Positions 1-12,330 are shown, counted from the stretch's first letter. The stretch is DNA of 64,000 bases from Tamarix chinensis (GCA_030549775.1 CM060177.1:93806736-93870735); one strand, 5' to 3'. Numbers and translations: made by a program. Notes: generated by a model not told the origin, from the letters alone.

Positions 1-270
1 AACTATAAGATTTGGCTCTCCTTAGAACCATGGTGATTGGCATCAAGTCCTAAATTGGATGATAAAGGGACTTAGAGGTCCAAAAATATGAAAAGAATAT
101 TTACAAGCACACTTCACAGCTTGTATTTATTATCTATGGATGGAAAGAAACTATAAAATATTCCAACACCATTCCAAAGATAGTGTTCAACTAGTGAAAG
201 CCATTGTTAGAGATCTTGCTATAAGATTTAAAGGTTTTTCAACTTCTACATCCTTTTCTAAATTGGTGGC
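1..270 (+). pseudogene. LINE (L1-type) reverse-transcriptase C-terminal zinc-binding tail, relic
   Basis: In the frame starting at base 2 the translation reads like the end of a plant non-LTR retrotransposon polyprotein. The most telling stretch is FTACIYYLWMERNYKIFQ (113-166), which fits the Trp..Glu-Arg-Asn pattern of the zf-RVT region in plant LINEs, preceded by a DWH..LNWM segment. There are at least two in-frame stops upstream, so it is dead. The element enters from outside the window; no poly-A tail or target duplication was found. Reading the domain is recognition by eye, not a search. Confidence 0.5.
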
Positions 271-777
271 CTTTATAAATGATCTAGCTTATGCATGTAG
301 TAAGTTCATACTAATTTTTGTTTTAGTAATAAAATGTCAATTACTTAAATAAAAAGTATATAATGATCTAAATAATGTAAAATAGTCCCAAGACATCAAA
401 ATATTTGGGATGAGATATTACACCTAACTTGGATACTAGTCTAAAAATATTAAATTTAATAATAGAAGATTAAAATATAATAACAGCAAAGAAATGAGAC
501 AAAAAGTGTGCCCTTGCTACCGCTCCCACCGCATAGAGCAGCGCCAAGTTGCGCTCGCTGCTGTAGAAGTTCTCCCAGAATCTATAAGCGGGGGTGCATG
601 AGCGAGTAAGCAGAATGACATCATGCATCTTCCGCCAGAGGCTGATGTCATTTATAACCCGTTTCTTGTTATTACCAGAGTGGCACGGTACTCCCTTATT
701 TATTTGTTGTTTTAGATCGAATCTTATTCATCGATTTCATTAATTCTAAGTAATTTTTACACGGTCAGCTTTCTCTG

Positions 778-780
<3 letters not shown>

Positions 781-845
<65 letters not shown>

Positions 846-850
846 AAAAA
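781..850. repeat. (AC)30 microsatellite followed by a ten-base poly-A
   Basis: An uninterrupted AC dinucleotide run fills 781-840 and is followed by ten A residues. It is a likely length-polymorphic marker. Confidence 0.97.
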
Positions 851-1231
851 CAAATAGTTTATATAACATCCTATATATAGATTATTGCATCGCTATGTTA
901 GGCCAGAATTCAGAGTGAAAGAAGGAGCAAAAGAAGGAAGAAAGACTAAAAATGTCTTTTGGATATGCTAAAAGCGTATTCTAAAATGCCAAAAATAGCA
1001 TATATTTGGGGAGATCCTATATTTAGTAAAATAAGATTTCAAACTATTGTAGAATAAAATAAAATAAAAAACTATCAGCTTTACAACAAAAATACTTACA
1101 ACTCTATCATCGAATATAAGTCCCATACGCGACTCATACATGCGAGATCCATATTTTACGAGAGGGTTGTAAAAAATTATCAAATTATAGTTGTAATCGT
1201 AGGATTACTCATGTAGAATACTTATATAATG

Positions 1232-1290
1232 GTAATAATAATAATACTAATACTAATACTACTACTACTACTACTACTAATAATAATAAT
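1232..1290. repeat. Compound (TAA)n/(TAC)n trinucleotide microsatellite
   Basis: Runs of TAA alternate with ACT/TAC triplets over about 60 bp. Confidence 0.9.
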
Positions 1291-2464
1291 ATGATTAATA
1301 AAAGTAGTTTTGTTATTTACGTTGCATGATGTACATATATAGTGCACAAGACAAGTCATCCGTAGGTTGATATAAAATTATGGCACTTTGATACTTATAA
1401 CGCAAATTAAGGTGCAATTTAAGGAAAGAAGGAAGTTTGTATTTTACTTTTCGACTAACAAGTAACGCAACTTAATGTACTTCATAAAGGTTTCGACAAA
1501 TATCACTAATCATATATTAGAGAGCAGTGAAAAAGATAATTTTATAAAGGTTTTGAAACTACCAAACTGAAACTCTCGCCCCCGGTTCTTATGATCCTTT
1601 CCTAGATAATTTTATAAATCCGTATTATTATTATTTTAGATAATTATGCATGGAGGGTTACGGAAGAGTACTCATCAATCAAGCTTCATGTTTTCTATGA
1701 TCGTACGACTAAAACTCGTGTTTCATTCTCAATATCAGGGATCGAAAGTCCCAAGAGTTGACAAATTTGATTCCGCGGAGAAAATAATAGTCCGACTCAT
1801 TCAAGTTACATCGACCATAGTTTTTACCGATAAAAGAAAAGGCAATAAAATACCATAGTACCGTAGTACGGCTTGCCTAAAGAAAGACTTTTCTATTTTT
1901 TAAAAAATATTTTCTAAAATAGTGGTTGCATTTTATTAGTACTCTTGTTTCGTGATGTTTTATTTACTAAGATATTATTTGTACTCCTATAATTAACACT
2001 CAAACTTTATTTGTAATGACCAATGAGTTTAAGGGGACAAAATAAGTAATAAATCTTTAATGCTCTATACTTTTTGTAAGAGGATTTACTGTCTCCGAAT
2101 CATGATAAATATCATTTTAGTAAATTTATTTTTATCCAAAAATAAGTGTTATTATAGAATTTTAATAGCTATTATTATAATTTTTTCATTTACCTGCTAG
2201 CATCAATAAATACTTCACTTTAAGTTTTTATGCTCCCCAAACATCAATCATTAAAAATTTAATAATTAAAAGGAGTATATTAATTATTTAGCTTTCGTTC
2301 TTAATTTATATGCACGGAGATAAAATAGTACTTATTATAAATCAAAGCATACTGTTAAATAAATTTAAAAAAATTAGAGGTCGTATATCATGTCAGGAAT
2401 GGAGTGTTAAATGTTACTCCATTCGACTTTTACGTTTAATAGTTTCTAACTTTTCGGGGCCTTA

Positions 2465-4169
2465 GGCTATGTTTGGTTTGTAGAAAGTTAAATGTAAAGG
2501 AAAATATAGAGAAAAGAAAATTGAGGGAAAGAAAATGAAAGAAAATAATTTTCTTTCATTTGTTTGGTTGTTGGAGAAAATTTTGTGGAAAATTGAAATC
2601 TTGGAAAATATTTTTAGTATTTGGTATATAGAAAGAAAATTCTAAGAAAACTTGAATATTAATATTTTAATTTTTAATAGATTTAATAAAAATTAAAATA
2701 TTATATTAATATATGAAAGTCTATAATAAAATTATAAAAATTATATAAACTCAATACTAATTCCAAATTTTTTCAAAAAAATTCTAAAATATTACATATA
2801 TAACTAAGTATAATTTTTTTAAAAATAATTGTAAAATATTAATAACATTCAAAATTTCCTATTAATAAGAGATAGAGTATGCAAAAATAAAATAAAATAA
2901 ATCATCCTACTTTACTTACCAAAGTAAAAATTTAAAAACCAAAACTCATACAAACCAATAAAGCTTCTAAATATTAATATGTCAAGATCGGAACAGAGAA
3001 TTTTTTTATATATAAATATCTAAAAAGGGATTATATTAAAAATATAATTTCAACTAAATTAAATTTTGCCTCAAATAATAAATGAAGTAAGTAAAAATTA
3101 TACACATACAGAGACATTTAAATTTATTTATATATAATTATATACAAAATAAAATATTATAAAAAATATATAAATGTCTTTTTTGAATCGGATATTGTTT
3201 GTATTTGTCGGATCAGATATTTATTTCGTTTGACTTTTTGTTGATTGGATCGTATATTTGATTTAAAAAAAAAAATAGATCGGTTATTTACTTTTTCAGA
3301 TTGGATCGCTTCGCATATCGGATCAAATAAGCATATATCGAATAACATAAACAACTCTATTAAATATATATCTGTTTTTATATCCGTATCAATTCGTCTC
3401 TATTTACCTAATATAAAATTTTATTTTTATTTTTTATTTATATAACATCTAATATATTTTTAAAGTAAAAAGTAAAAATATAATTAAATTTAAACAATTT
3501 AAATATATAATTTTAATATTAAATGATTTGTATTTTGAATTGAATGTGTTTTATTTGAAATTTGATGGATTTTATTAGGTAAATATATAAATAAATATAG
3601 AAAACGGAAGAAAAAAATATGCAGCAAATTTGGATACAAAAATATGCTAGATTGCGACAAAATCATTGTAAAATAAGTGAAATCAACGACAAAGTTAAAT
3701 TTGACAAAAGATATATGTATGTATTGTCTATATATATATATATATAGACTGCGACATAATTATTATAAAGTAAGTTATCTCATCGACAAAGTTAAATTTG
3801 ATATAATAGATATATATATATATAAATTGCGACAGAATCATTATAAAGTAAGTAAAATAAACGACAAAGTCAAATTTGACAAAAGATATACATACATACA
3901 TATATATATATATAGGGGATGGAAAAGAAAACAAAAAACTATTTATATATATAGAAACGTAGAGTTATTGTGCCGTGTGTATTACTTTCCTTATCACTTT
4001 TCAATTTTTCATAACTTCAGCTTAGGAAAGTGCGACTGTGTAACTTTCTACGTCATTTTTCTCTTCATTTTCTTTCTTTGATATTTTCCTAACAACCAAA
4101 TGGACAAAATTTATTTTCCTTCTAATTTTTTTTCCTTTCCTCACATTTTTCTTTAAACCAAATGGAGCC
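2465..4169. mobile_element. Harbinger/Tourist-like non-autonomous DNA transposon, 1705 bp, TSD TTA
   Basis: The left end reads GGCTATGTTTGGTTTGTAGA and the reverse complement of the right end reads GGCTCCATTTGGTTTAAAGA, giving an imperfect terminal inverted repeat. Similarity continues inward: a second TTTGGTTGTT block near 2560 is mirrored at about 4090-4105. Both ends are flanked by TTA (2462-2464 and 4170-4172), the target duplication expected for PIF/Harbinger elements. No transposase frame is visible inside. The interior is very AT-rich, with GGATC-rich sequence near 3180-3330 and a threefold tandem repeat. A hAT-like origin is less likely because the duplication would be 8 bp. Confidence 0.7.
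3649..3914. repeat. Three tandem copies of a 75-100-bp unit with variable TA tracts
   Basis: Each copy begins with TTGCGACA or CTGCGACA, continues through ATTATAAAGTAAG-like and CGACAAAGT.AAATTTGA blocks, and ends in a TA-rich tract of different length. Copies start near 3652, 3749 and 3826. It lies inside the Harbinger-like element. Confidence 0.85.
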
Positions 4170-4172
4170 TTA

Positions 4173-5640
4173 GCGATCCTGGATTTAGGCTATTAATAAA
4201 TTAGATGTTTTATCTAATTATTAATAAAAAAAATAAGTTTCCAATGCTCATCGGTGACATGACGTTAATGTTAACTTAAAACAATAGAAGATGGGTGCAT
4301 TTATTATCGGTGCCTTAACTTGCGAACTGGAAGGAATCTTTTTTTAGAATTTACCTTTGCTTTGGACCATTCATCTTTCTCTCATTCTTACCTTTTGTTT
4401 GATTCAACGTTACCAATGATTATTAGAGTCCATGACCGAGACTCATCTATTTATTATTTATTTAACAATGCAATTGTACATTCGATATTTTTATGTTTTT
4501 TATCTGATGGAACAGACAAGTGGCCACTTAGGGTTTTTAATTATTTAGGACCTCAATTTTTATACAATGTTATAAATATTAGCATACAATCCCATGTACT
4601 ACGCATGAACTACACGTGTATTGTACATATAGTGCACATGTATGATGCACAAATTACATGTGTAATTAGTCTATCGCACTTGCATTACAAGTGCGTCGTA
4701 CCTGTGTTTTAGATATATCTTTATATAATGTACCATAAAGGGTTTTTTTAACCGATACGTCAAAAAACAAATTAAAGCATATATAATTGTCCTACAAAAA
4801 GGAAAATAAAATAAGCTAATTTGTTTATATATCTCTCATGTATGTACATATGTGAGGCACTACTACACAAATATATTTTGATGACCCCTCATAGATGATT
4901 GTATGCATTTAGATACATAAGCTTTAGTCTTTACTATTTTAGGTTTAGATTTTAATATGTGGTTTTTTTTTCAAATGTTCATGTAATTTGTGATTTTAAT
5001 TCATTCTCAATCTTTTGCTTGAAATTGGTTCTGTTTAGTATGTAAGTCCTTGAGTATTTTGGATTACTTTCTACTTAAATGCTTGTGGTTCAAAGCTATT
5101 GTTGTTTATGTGGTGCTTGTGCTATTGTATGTTGGTTTGAGGTGGAGTTGTTTGTTAATGGAGAAGTTATAGCTATTGTAATTTAGTTTTAGGAATATGA
5201 AAATACTTATGGAATTTCTATATAAGCTCATAGTTTATAGATTGATAATTATTGTTTGATTGTGCTTGAAAGTGTACATTTAATTAGCTTTAGGATTTGT
5301 TTGTTGGTAGAGAATTTCTAACTATTATAATTTAGTTTTAGGAGTAGTGTGATTGTGTAGCTTTTTTTTTTCGTTTTGATGAAAATACTTGTAAAATTTC
5401 TATATAAGCTCAGAGTTTATAGATTGAGAATTATTCCTTAAGTGTTGCTTGAAAGTCTACATTTTACATTTCCTTACTATTTGATTTCAATTTTGATTTT
5501 TGTTTTTAGGTTATATTGTTGGTTTCATTACAAAAATAATTACGTGTTGATTTTTTTTTCGTATATACTCATGGTTTAGAGTAATAAATGTTGGCTAGTT
5601 GTTGGTATTTGTTTTGTTTCTCGAGGGGTTAAATTAGGTT
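4173..5640. other. AT-rich DNA with a diverged direct repeat; no gene recognised
   Basis: The TG-rich stretch from about 4900 to 5700 looks like plant intron sequence ending in TTTTGTAG at 5694-5701. A diverged direct repeat at 5177-5290 and 5328-5470 shares the block ATTTCTATATAAGCTCA, followed in both copies by a similar TTTATAGATTGA segment. The 130-codon frame at 4320-4712 has no recognisable motif. Confidence 0.5.
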
Positions 5641-5701
5641 AAATTTAAGGGGTATGAATTCCCATGATATTAAGGCATATTGGTTGTTCTCGCTTTTGTA
5701 G

Positions 5702-6235
5702 GTAGTAAGATGGTGTTCCGATCTTGTGTCACCCTCCATCACACTTGTGGATGCTGTCTTATGGTAATATTATGAGACATATAGCCTTTGTACATGAGCA
5801 ACTAGGGAACTTGATAGAGAGAGATTGGTACATGGAGTCATATATATTTAGGTCATACCATTTTATTGTTGAACTTGCCTTATATGGAGCCATGGATAGG
5901 AGTTATGACTAGGTATATAGATTTGTTTCTCACAAATGTTCCACATCAGAAGTTTGTTGATGGTGAGTGTTTTAGGCGATATTACCACCAAATATCTAGA
6001 GAGTTTATCATGATGGGTGCTCAAGGGAGGAGTTAACATGGGTTACCAACAAGTCTATACCTTAGTAGGATGGATGGACCATTTTATAATGAAGTGAGGG
6101 AGCAGATGATTCTTAAAGAAGAGTATAGTTAGAGAGTGAAAAATGATATTTAGAGGCTTCAAGATGGTCATGAGTACCTTAGGATATTTTAGGAGTGGCA
6201 TGGTCTCGGTAAAATGTTTGGGTTGTAGCATTCTT
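5702..6235 (+). pseudogene. Unrecognised decayed coding segment, perhaps a transposon-associated exon
   Basis: Immediately after an intron-like TG-rich stretch, the plus strand carries protein-like sequence interrupted by several stops. The clearest part is FRRYYHQISREFIM (about 5969-6010), followed by a segment rich in charged residues to about 6200. The FRRYYHQISREFI pattern loosely recalls plant mobile domain proteins, but I cannot support that identification. It may belong to the element whose pol end follows at 6836 or be unrelated. Confidence 0.25.
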
Positions 6236-6240
6236 TTTTT

Positions 6241-6835
6241 TTTTACTTATTAGTGCTTTTGCTTGGAATTTATTGATAGTTTTGGCCCCATGTTTTGGGC
6301 CCCTATATTTAAAGTGGTTGTGTATATTTTTAAATCCCTATATCAATCTTATATATATAAGTATATTAATTATATATGTTAAGATATTGTTTGCTCTTTT
6401 CTATTCATTCTTCTTTATGAGCTTCCACTTATCTTGTATTTAGCTCATATTTTAATAGTAATATTTATTTATCTCCTATACTGAGTAGTTATTCTATGAT
6501 GTTACGATATCCTTAAACCCAAAAACCTAAACTATAGTCACTAAACCCTAAACCCAAAGAAATAATTTTATCGTTTGCTTTTACCTTTCTATTGATATAA
6601 TTTGTAACCCCAAACTAGCTTGAATAGTTGGCGTACCTCACCATTGATTGTTTTTCTTTAGTATAGTAATATTTTTGTGGAAGACGTATAAATTAAAAAA
6701 TTATTTCAAGGGAATGGATGTTTAAAAATTATTTTTCTAGGGAATATGATGAAGGGGTAGGGTTTTTAATCAAGTATGCAATATAATATTTCAAATACTA
6801 GTAGAATAATTTTTTCATGTTTAGATTGTGCTTAT
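6241..6835. other. Non-coding AT-rich DNA with degenerate telomere-box motifs
   Basis: No gene is recognisable. Near 6520-6560 there are several AAACCCTAAA-like words. They are imperfect and few, so I treat them as ordinary plant AT-rich DNA, not an interstitial telomere. Confidence 0.5.
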
Positions 6836-8060
6836 GCCAAATGTACAAGGACCTTAAGTAGATCTATTGATGGCCTCACATGAAGAGAGAAGTAGTAGAG
6901 TTGGTGGCGAGACGTGTGACCTTCTAGAAGGTTAATATTAAGCACTGCAAACCTTCAGGTTAAGTCCAATTTTTAGAGGTGCCAAGATGGAAATGAGACT
7001 CTATCTCCATGGATTTTGTGAGTGGACAATGGAGGACTCGTAGCGGGTGTGACACGATCTGGGTCATTATAGATAGAATGTCTAAATCAGCGGTTTTTGT
7101 ACCGATGAAGTTAACCTAGAGTATGGATCAATTAGCCAATGCTTACATAGGGTTCATGGTAATTAGGCATGGTACACCTACCAACGTCATCTCTGATAAG
7201 GATTTGAAATTTCTTTCGCACTTTTGGGGAAAGTTGTAGGAGGTTATGATCACGAAACTAAAAATGAGTGCCAACTTTCATCCAACTACGGATAGAAAGA
7301 CTAAGAGGATGATCCAGACACTTGAGGACATGCTATCAGCTTGTGCTATGGATTTCCAAGGTAGTTGGGAGGATCATTTACATTTAGTGGAGCTCTTGTA
7401 CAACAACACTTATCATGCTAGCATAGGCATGGCACTCTTTGAGGCGCTATATGGACAAAAGTGCCAAACACCCTTGTGTTGGAGTGACATCGGCATGACT
7501 ATTATACTTGGGCCAAAAATAATTGAGGAGATAACTCAGCAGGTTTGGTTAATCTAAGACAAGATGTGATCACCTCAAAGTCGTTAGAAGAGTTACGTAT
7601 ATCAGAGAAACCGTAGTGACGGCTAGGGGATAGATTTCTACTAAGGGTTTTACACACCAAGGGAGTACAGAGATTGGTAGGAAGGGCAAGCTATGACCGA
7701 GGTATATTAGTCCTTATAAGATTTTCGATAGAGTTAGCAAGGTCACTTATCATTTGGTGCTTCTGCCATAGCTATTTCGAGTTTATAACAACTTACACAT
7801 CTCACAACTATTGAATTAAGTTGTAGATCCCTCCCATGTGATTTGACCTGATGAGATCAAGCTCAACGAATCCCTGTCCTATGAGGAGAGGCCCTTGTAT
7901 ATTCTCAATACTAATATGCTGGACCTGAATGAATTTAGTACCGCTCATTAAACTCCTTTGGAGCTTCCATGGAGCAAAAGAAGTAACTTGGGAGACAGAG
8001 AAAGGTATGCAGGAGGTGCAACCCAAGCTCTTTGTTACAGGTGTGTTAGATTCAGGGTCG
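6836..8060 (+). pseudogene. Ty3/gypsy pol relic: integrase core and C-terminal region
   Basis: This is the 3' part of a gypsy polyprotein, broken by stops and frame changes. Recognisable in order are the integrase start (SISMDFVSG, about 7000), WVIIDRMSKSA (about 7060), VISDKDLKF (about 7190), and an open segment 7246-7557 with SANFHPTTD, LVELLYNN and EALYGQKC. The C-terminal region has DEIKLNESLSYEERP (about 7850-7900) and VTWETE near 7985, as in chromovirus-type gypsy elements. The first two catalytic acids are visible; the Glu position after HPTTD reads Lys (DRKTKRMIQ), so the active site is lost. A polypurine tract and LTR follow directly. Reverse transcriptase, RNase H and gag are not seen. 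Confidence 0.85.
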
Positions 8061-8194
8061 CTTTCTCTTAAGGGGGTAGTATCTAGTAGCATGATATCAT
8101 CTTTGTTAGAGTTAAGCACTAAGACTACCCTCCTTTACACCCTCTTCTTTCTTTCCTAAGCCATGACTTTCTAATTTGGGGACACATTCTTCTT

Positions 8195-8209
8195 TTAAAG
8201 GGGTAGTTA
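8195..8209 (+). other. Polypurine tract of the gypsy element
   Basis: TTTTAAAGGGGTAGT lies immediately before the LTR start at TGTAATACCCC, the position and composition expected for plus-strand priming. A similar purine run (TTAAGGGGGTAG) lies near 8070. Confidence 0.7.
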
Positions 8210-11200
8210 TGTAATACCCCAAAATATTATAAAAATGTTAATTTCAATTTATAGGATATGTTAACCTAACATAATTTCTAATATTTAGTTTATCTTATTT
8301 TACTTTAACCTAACCCCAACCCCAAAAATATTAATAGATAAAATTTATATATTTATATATCTAATATTTAACCCTAAACCCAAATTCTACACTCAAAAGT
8401 CCTTCTTTTTCCTTTTTTTCCTTCTTCCTTCTTTTTTCTTTCTTCCTTCCATTCCTTTCTCCTTTTCTTTCTCTCTCCTTCTCAAGCTACATCACCTTAA
8501 CCTAACTTCTTTTCTTTTTTCTTTCCTCTCGTCCTCAAGCGATCCCAAGCCCTCTCTTCCTTTTCTTTCTTTTCCTTTTTTTTTTCTTTCTTTTCTTTCT
8601 CTCCATCTTCCCTACCTATCGCCTTCTCTACCTCCTTTCTCCTTTCCTCTTCTGACCCAAACAAGGACTTATTGTCCCTACAAGTACCCCCTCCCTTACC
8701 CCTCTCGGCCATACAACCCCCAATGCATGCCCCATTGCCCGTCTCCTTACCATGCCACCTTGCACCCATATGGCTCCCTATAACGCTACACCATGCATCT
8801 ACACCCTGCTCCCCTACCCTTCCCCTTACACACCATGCGTGTTGAAAGCTTCCCCTGCATTCCCTTTGTCGCGTTCCCTCTCCCATGACCCTTGCTTATT
8901 TATACTACCTAGCCCCCTCCTATCATCCTTTCCTGTATCGATGAGCCTGCCAAAGTCCTTGCCCTTCTTCCTCCATTTTTCTCCTTTATCCTTTCTCTAC
9001 CTCAATCCACCTCCCTTCCCTGCTGACACCATGTCAACACCCCTCCCTATCGTGGCCTCCTTCCTTCTCCTTCTCCTGTGCTTGCAGCTGTAGTTGGCCG
9101 CACCACCTCTACCAGCCCCTTCTTTTCCCCTTCCTGACTACCACCATTCCGAAAGCCCCCCACTGTAGGTGCCTCAACCAGCATCACCACCACACTGAGC
9201 CCTCTCTTCCCACTCCTTCCTTCCCTCTTTTGTCTACCTTTTTTCCTACACCACCACCAACCACCAGCATCAGCACCATAACCTTCCACCGAATCCCACC
9301 ACTCCCAACACCACCATCACCTCAACACTAGCTACCAACCATCACCCATCCTCTAACACCTCCATCGCAGCCACTGTCACCACCGCCATCACTGTTGTCG
9401 TGCACCACCTTGCCCAAGCTTTCCCACTTCTGTTACCTCTATTTTTTTCCTTCTCTTTTACTTTAGTATTATTTTAGGTTGAAAATTTAAAAAGTCTAAA
9501 ACTTTACATATTCTTATTTCTAGGTGATATTTTGGTGGTAGTGAAGGAGGAAGTGTAGGTCGTGCATTCTTAGAGGCCGGAGCCTCTTCGGTAAGAATAC
9601 CTGTCATAGATAGGATTTGTTATGTTATAATGTATATCCCTATTTGCGTTGATGTGTTGATATCATGGTATGAAATGTTACTTGACTTTGGTGTTATATA
9701 TATATTATGCAGTTTCGCATGACAATAGAAGAAGGTAATGAAGTTGTGTAAATATGATTGTGTTGAATACGAAGTGTCTATATATATAATCATGGTCATG
9801 CATTTCATGATAAGGTATGTGTGGGAGGTTTAAAAGTCTTTTATGTTGGAATTCCTGTGACTCAAGGAAAGGAAAAATAAGCAGTTTAGTGGCCTAGGGG
9901 CATTTTGGTCTATATGGTTAAAAATTGGTATGTTGAGTACCTTAGGGTATTAGCTGACTCAAAATAGGTTAAGGGCACTTTATGAAATAATTAGAGTAAG
10001 GATGAATGGTTTATGACTAATAAAGGAGGGGAAGGGCCTTAAGTGTGAATAGTGAAACCTAGGGGTGGAGTCATGATCATATGTGCAAAAAGTAGGGGAT
10101 TGGTACTAAGAAGTGAATATGAGGTTAATGATGGGGTCTTGGACAGGAATACAAATTAGAGGAGTCATATGAGCTTGAGGGAGGTAGTTATGACTAAAAT
10201 ATAAAGTTAGGGTTTTTGGGGAGGCCCGAATAGTAATCTTAGGTGTATGTTATTATTGCATGTGTAAGACGGGGGAGTTAGACCGAAATCTTGGGATATG
10301 ATTCCAAAAATAATATTTTGAGAATGTATATTAGATTTGGTAGCTATATGGGGTCTAAGGAAATTATTATGACTAAATGGTGAAATTAGGGTTTTAGAGG
10401 ATATCTTAATAGTAACCCTAGGGGGTAGGTTATTATCATATGTGTAAAATGTGAGAGTTTGATTTAATGGTTAATAAAATTATTATATGCCTCAGTAAGA
10501 AAATTGGGAACAAAATGGGCACTAGAGAAGGGACTATGCTAAGTATGGAAAATGAAGGTTTTAAAGGAAACCTGAATAATAACCCTAGGGGTAGGTTATT
10601 ATCGCATGTGTAAGATGTGGGTGTTAGACCATGATTTTTGAGTAAATGGATCCAAAAAACATTTTAAGATTGGGTATAGAATTTGGGGGCTAAAGGAGTA
10701 CTAGAGAAGAGAGTATGTTAGGCTTGCGAAATTAGGGTTTATAAGGGAAAGAGTCTTGTTCTGGGATAGGAGTAGGGATGGTACTTTGCAGGAGTATGCG
10801 TATATGAATGCGTGATGATCTTGAATAAATAAAGTACGAATAATATACTAATCACTTAAAGTGGAAGATCACATGAGTCGGGACCAATTATACATGTCGT
10901 TCTACCGGACGAGAGTAGTAGCTAGGAGTATTTTGTCCTAAAGTTATAATTATGATATTTTTCCACCGGTTGAGAATTTTAGGTTCCCCAAGCTCAAGTT
11001 AAATAAACCATTGAATGGTCATAATCCTTGATATAATACTAAAAAAACTTAAAGTGAAACACCATATCGATCAGGACCAGTTATACCTTGTTACTGTTCC
11101 ATCGGTTGAGAATAGTAGGGTCCCTGAAGTCAACGTAAATAAAATAATGAATAATTATCGTGATGCTATTACTATACGATTAGGAAATGAATAAATAAAT

Positions 11201-11763
11201 CAATAAGATTATCCTATGTGCATGTCACCTCTTATTGTGATCATATGAGCTTATGTGACCCTTCTTAACTACATTATTACTTTACTCAATACGTAGTATA
11301 TCGATCATCTTTCTTATGGGTGCTGCACATTCCCATGAGTAGAGACCCCTTTTGAGCCTCTACAGGTGAATGAAGACTTGTTAGATGACTATGCCGTTTA
11401 CGATGCTTTAATCGGGGCATAGTGATTTCGTCTTATACTTGGGGTTGGGGGTTGAAGAGTTATGTTATCTAGTTATTGTTTTAAACCGATTTTCCTTCTT
11501 TTGTCATTTTCCCCTCGAATATTTAATTTATGTATTTTGGTTTCCATTTTTTAAATAGACTCTAAAACTCTTACTTATGTTATGGAGTGTCATCGTTTTG
11601 TATTTATTATGCCTCGGATCCTGATTTAATTTTTCCTTATAATTAGTATGAGGACGGTTCATAAGCTAGAATTATATCAATTATGACAGTAAAACCTATT
11701 TATGGTTAAATTACGATTCCCACTTAAATGAAATTTTTTAGTTACAAATTTTAGGATGTCACA
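8210..11763 (+). mobile_element. 3' LTR of the gypsy element, 3554 bp (LTR1)
   Basis: It begins TGTAATACCCCAAAAT right after the polypurine tract and ends TTTTAGGATGTCACA. Inside, in order: an AT-rich head with AAACCC words; a pyrimidine-rich kilobase (about 8400-9450); a GGAGCCTCTTCG block followed by GTAAGAAT (9591); repeated GAATAGTAACCCTAGGG blocks (10220-10600); CCAC..GTAGG hairpin modules (10960-11150); a hairpin region (11280-11340); CTCTACAGGTGAATG (11359-11373); and an AT-rich tail. No 5' LTR of this element is in the window, so a target duplication cannot be tested. Short proline/serine-rich open frames in the pyrimidine-rich part are composition artefacts. Confidence 0.75.
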
Positions 11764-12330
11764 TCGACATCGATGGTAATAGAAGGGTTCGCCATTAAAG
11801 TAAAATCCTCCATGGATCATTTTACTTTTTCTGAGTGGAATCGGGGGGAGAGAGAGGGGCAATCAGATTAGGGTAGCAACATCATTGCTAATTGGAGAAG
11901 AAAAGAGTGGGTTAAATTAGGCAAAGTTTCATTTCGTGCATAAGGCACATTCATTTCGTAGAGACTTTTTTTTCCTTTTTACTTTTTTATATAATACAAA
12001 TGAAATATATCTTACTCTTCCTCTTTTTACTTAGGTTAAAATTAGTTACATTCGCTACTCAATAGGTGAGAAATTTTCTAAAATGGATTAGTCTACACAC
12101 ATAATGTTCATTAAGTAGGATTATATTTATTTTATATTTTATTATTTAATGTGTATAAATAAAATATTAAAATAATAATAATAATAATAAAATCAATTAT
12201 ATTAAATCAATACCTACATATAGGTAGGGCATTTATAATCTCATTCACCTGAGATACGCAAGAGTGTTTGAAGAGAATATGCTAGCGTAGATTCTATTGT
12301 CAGTTGTTTGAGGCTCGTAAAATATCTTTT
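11764..12330 (+). promoter_or_regulatory. Upstream duplicate of the distal phosphate-transporter promoter
   Basis: This block matches 14865-15405, the DNA just upstream of the transporter's TATA box: GCCATTAAAG, TCAATAGGTGAGAAATTTTC, ACCTACATATAGGTAGGGCA and GAATATGCTAGCGTAGATTC are shared. It stops just before the TATA box region, so it is a distal promoter without a core promoter. It lies about 3.1 kb upstream of the genuine copy. Confidence 0.8.
12275..12282. promoter_or_regulatory. P1BS-type motif (GAATATGC), upstream duplicate
   Basis: It matches GNATATNC, the element bound by PHR1-type MYB factors under phosphate starvation, and lies at the equivalent place in the duplicated block. Confidence 0.5.

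Larger units (their letters stand above)
351..2464. other. AT-rich intergenic DNA without a recognisable gene
   Basis: I see no supportable coding region here. A locally GC-richer patch lies at about 510-720. The stretch holds two microsatellites (listed separately). Short open frames at 968-1183 (minus) and 1646-1858 (plus) have no recognisable motif and are probably chance. Confidence 0.6.
9741..12330. repeat. Duplicated segment, upstream copy (LTR part plus transporter promoter block)
   Basis: This segment is repeated at 13011-15405. Both start AAGTTGTGTAAATATGA, run through the same LTR parts to the LTR end (11763 here, 14864 there), and continue past the LTR into the same unique flank up to GGCTCGTAAA (about 12320 here, 15394 there). 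By eye about four bases in five agree in the flank, so the duplication is old. After 12330 the homology to the promoter stops at CACCTCTTATTGTGA, a word also found inside the LTR at 11226. Confidence 0.9.

Noticed and set aside
3728..4081. Frames rich in Tyr-Ile on both strands
   Set aside because: They translate TA microsatellites inside the Harbinger-like element.
4320..4712. 130-codon open frame
   Set aside because: No motif, AT-rich composition and no start context; not distinguishable from chance.
5702..6235. Plant mobile domain assignment
   Set aside because: Similarity is only a vague tryptophan/aromatic pattern over one short segment; kept as unrecognised.
6520..6560. AAACCCTAAA words suggesting interstitial telomere
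   Set aside because: There are only a few imperfect words, no tandem array, and such words are common in plant DNA.
8497..9289. Several open frames on both strands in the C/T-rich part of LTR1
   Set aside because: Low-complexity pyrimidine-rich DNA leaves all frames open; overlapping frames on both strands and no motif argue against genes.
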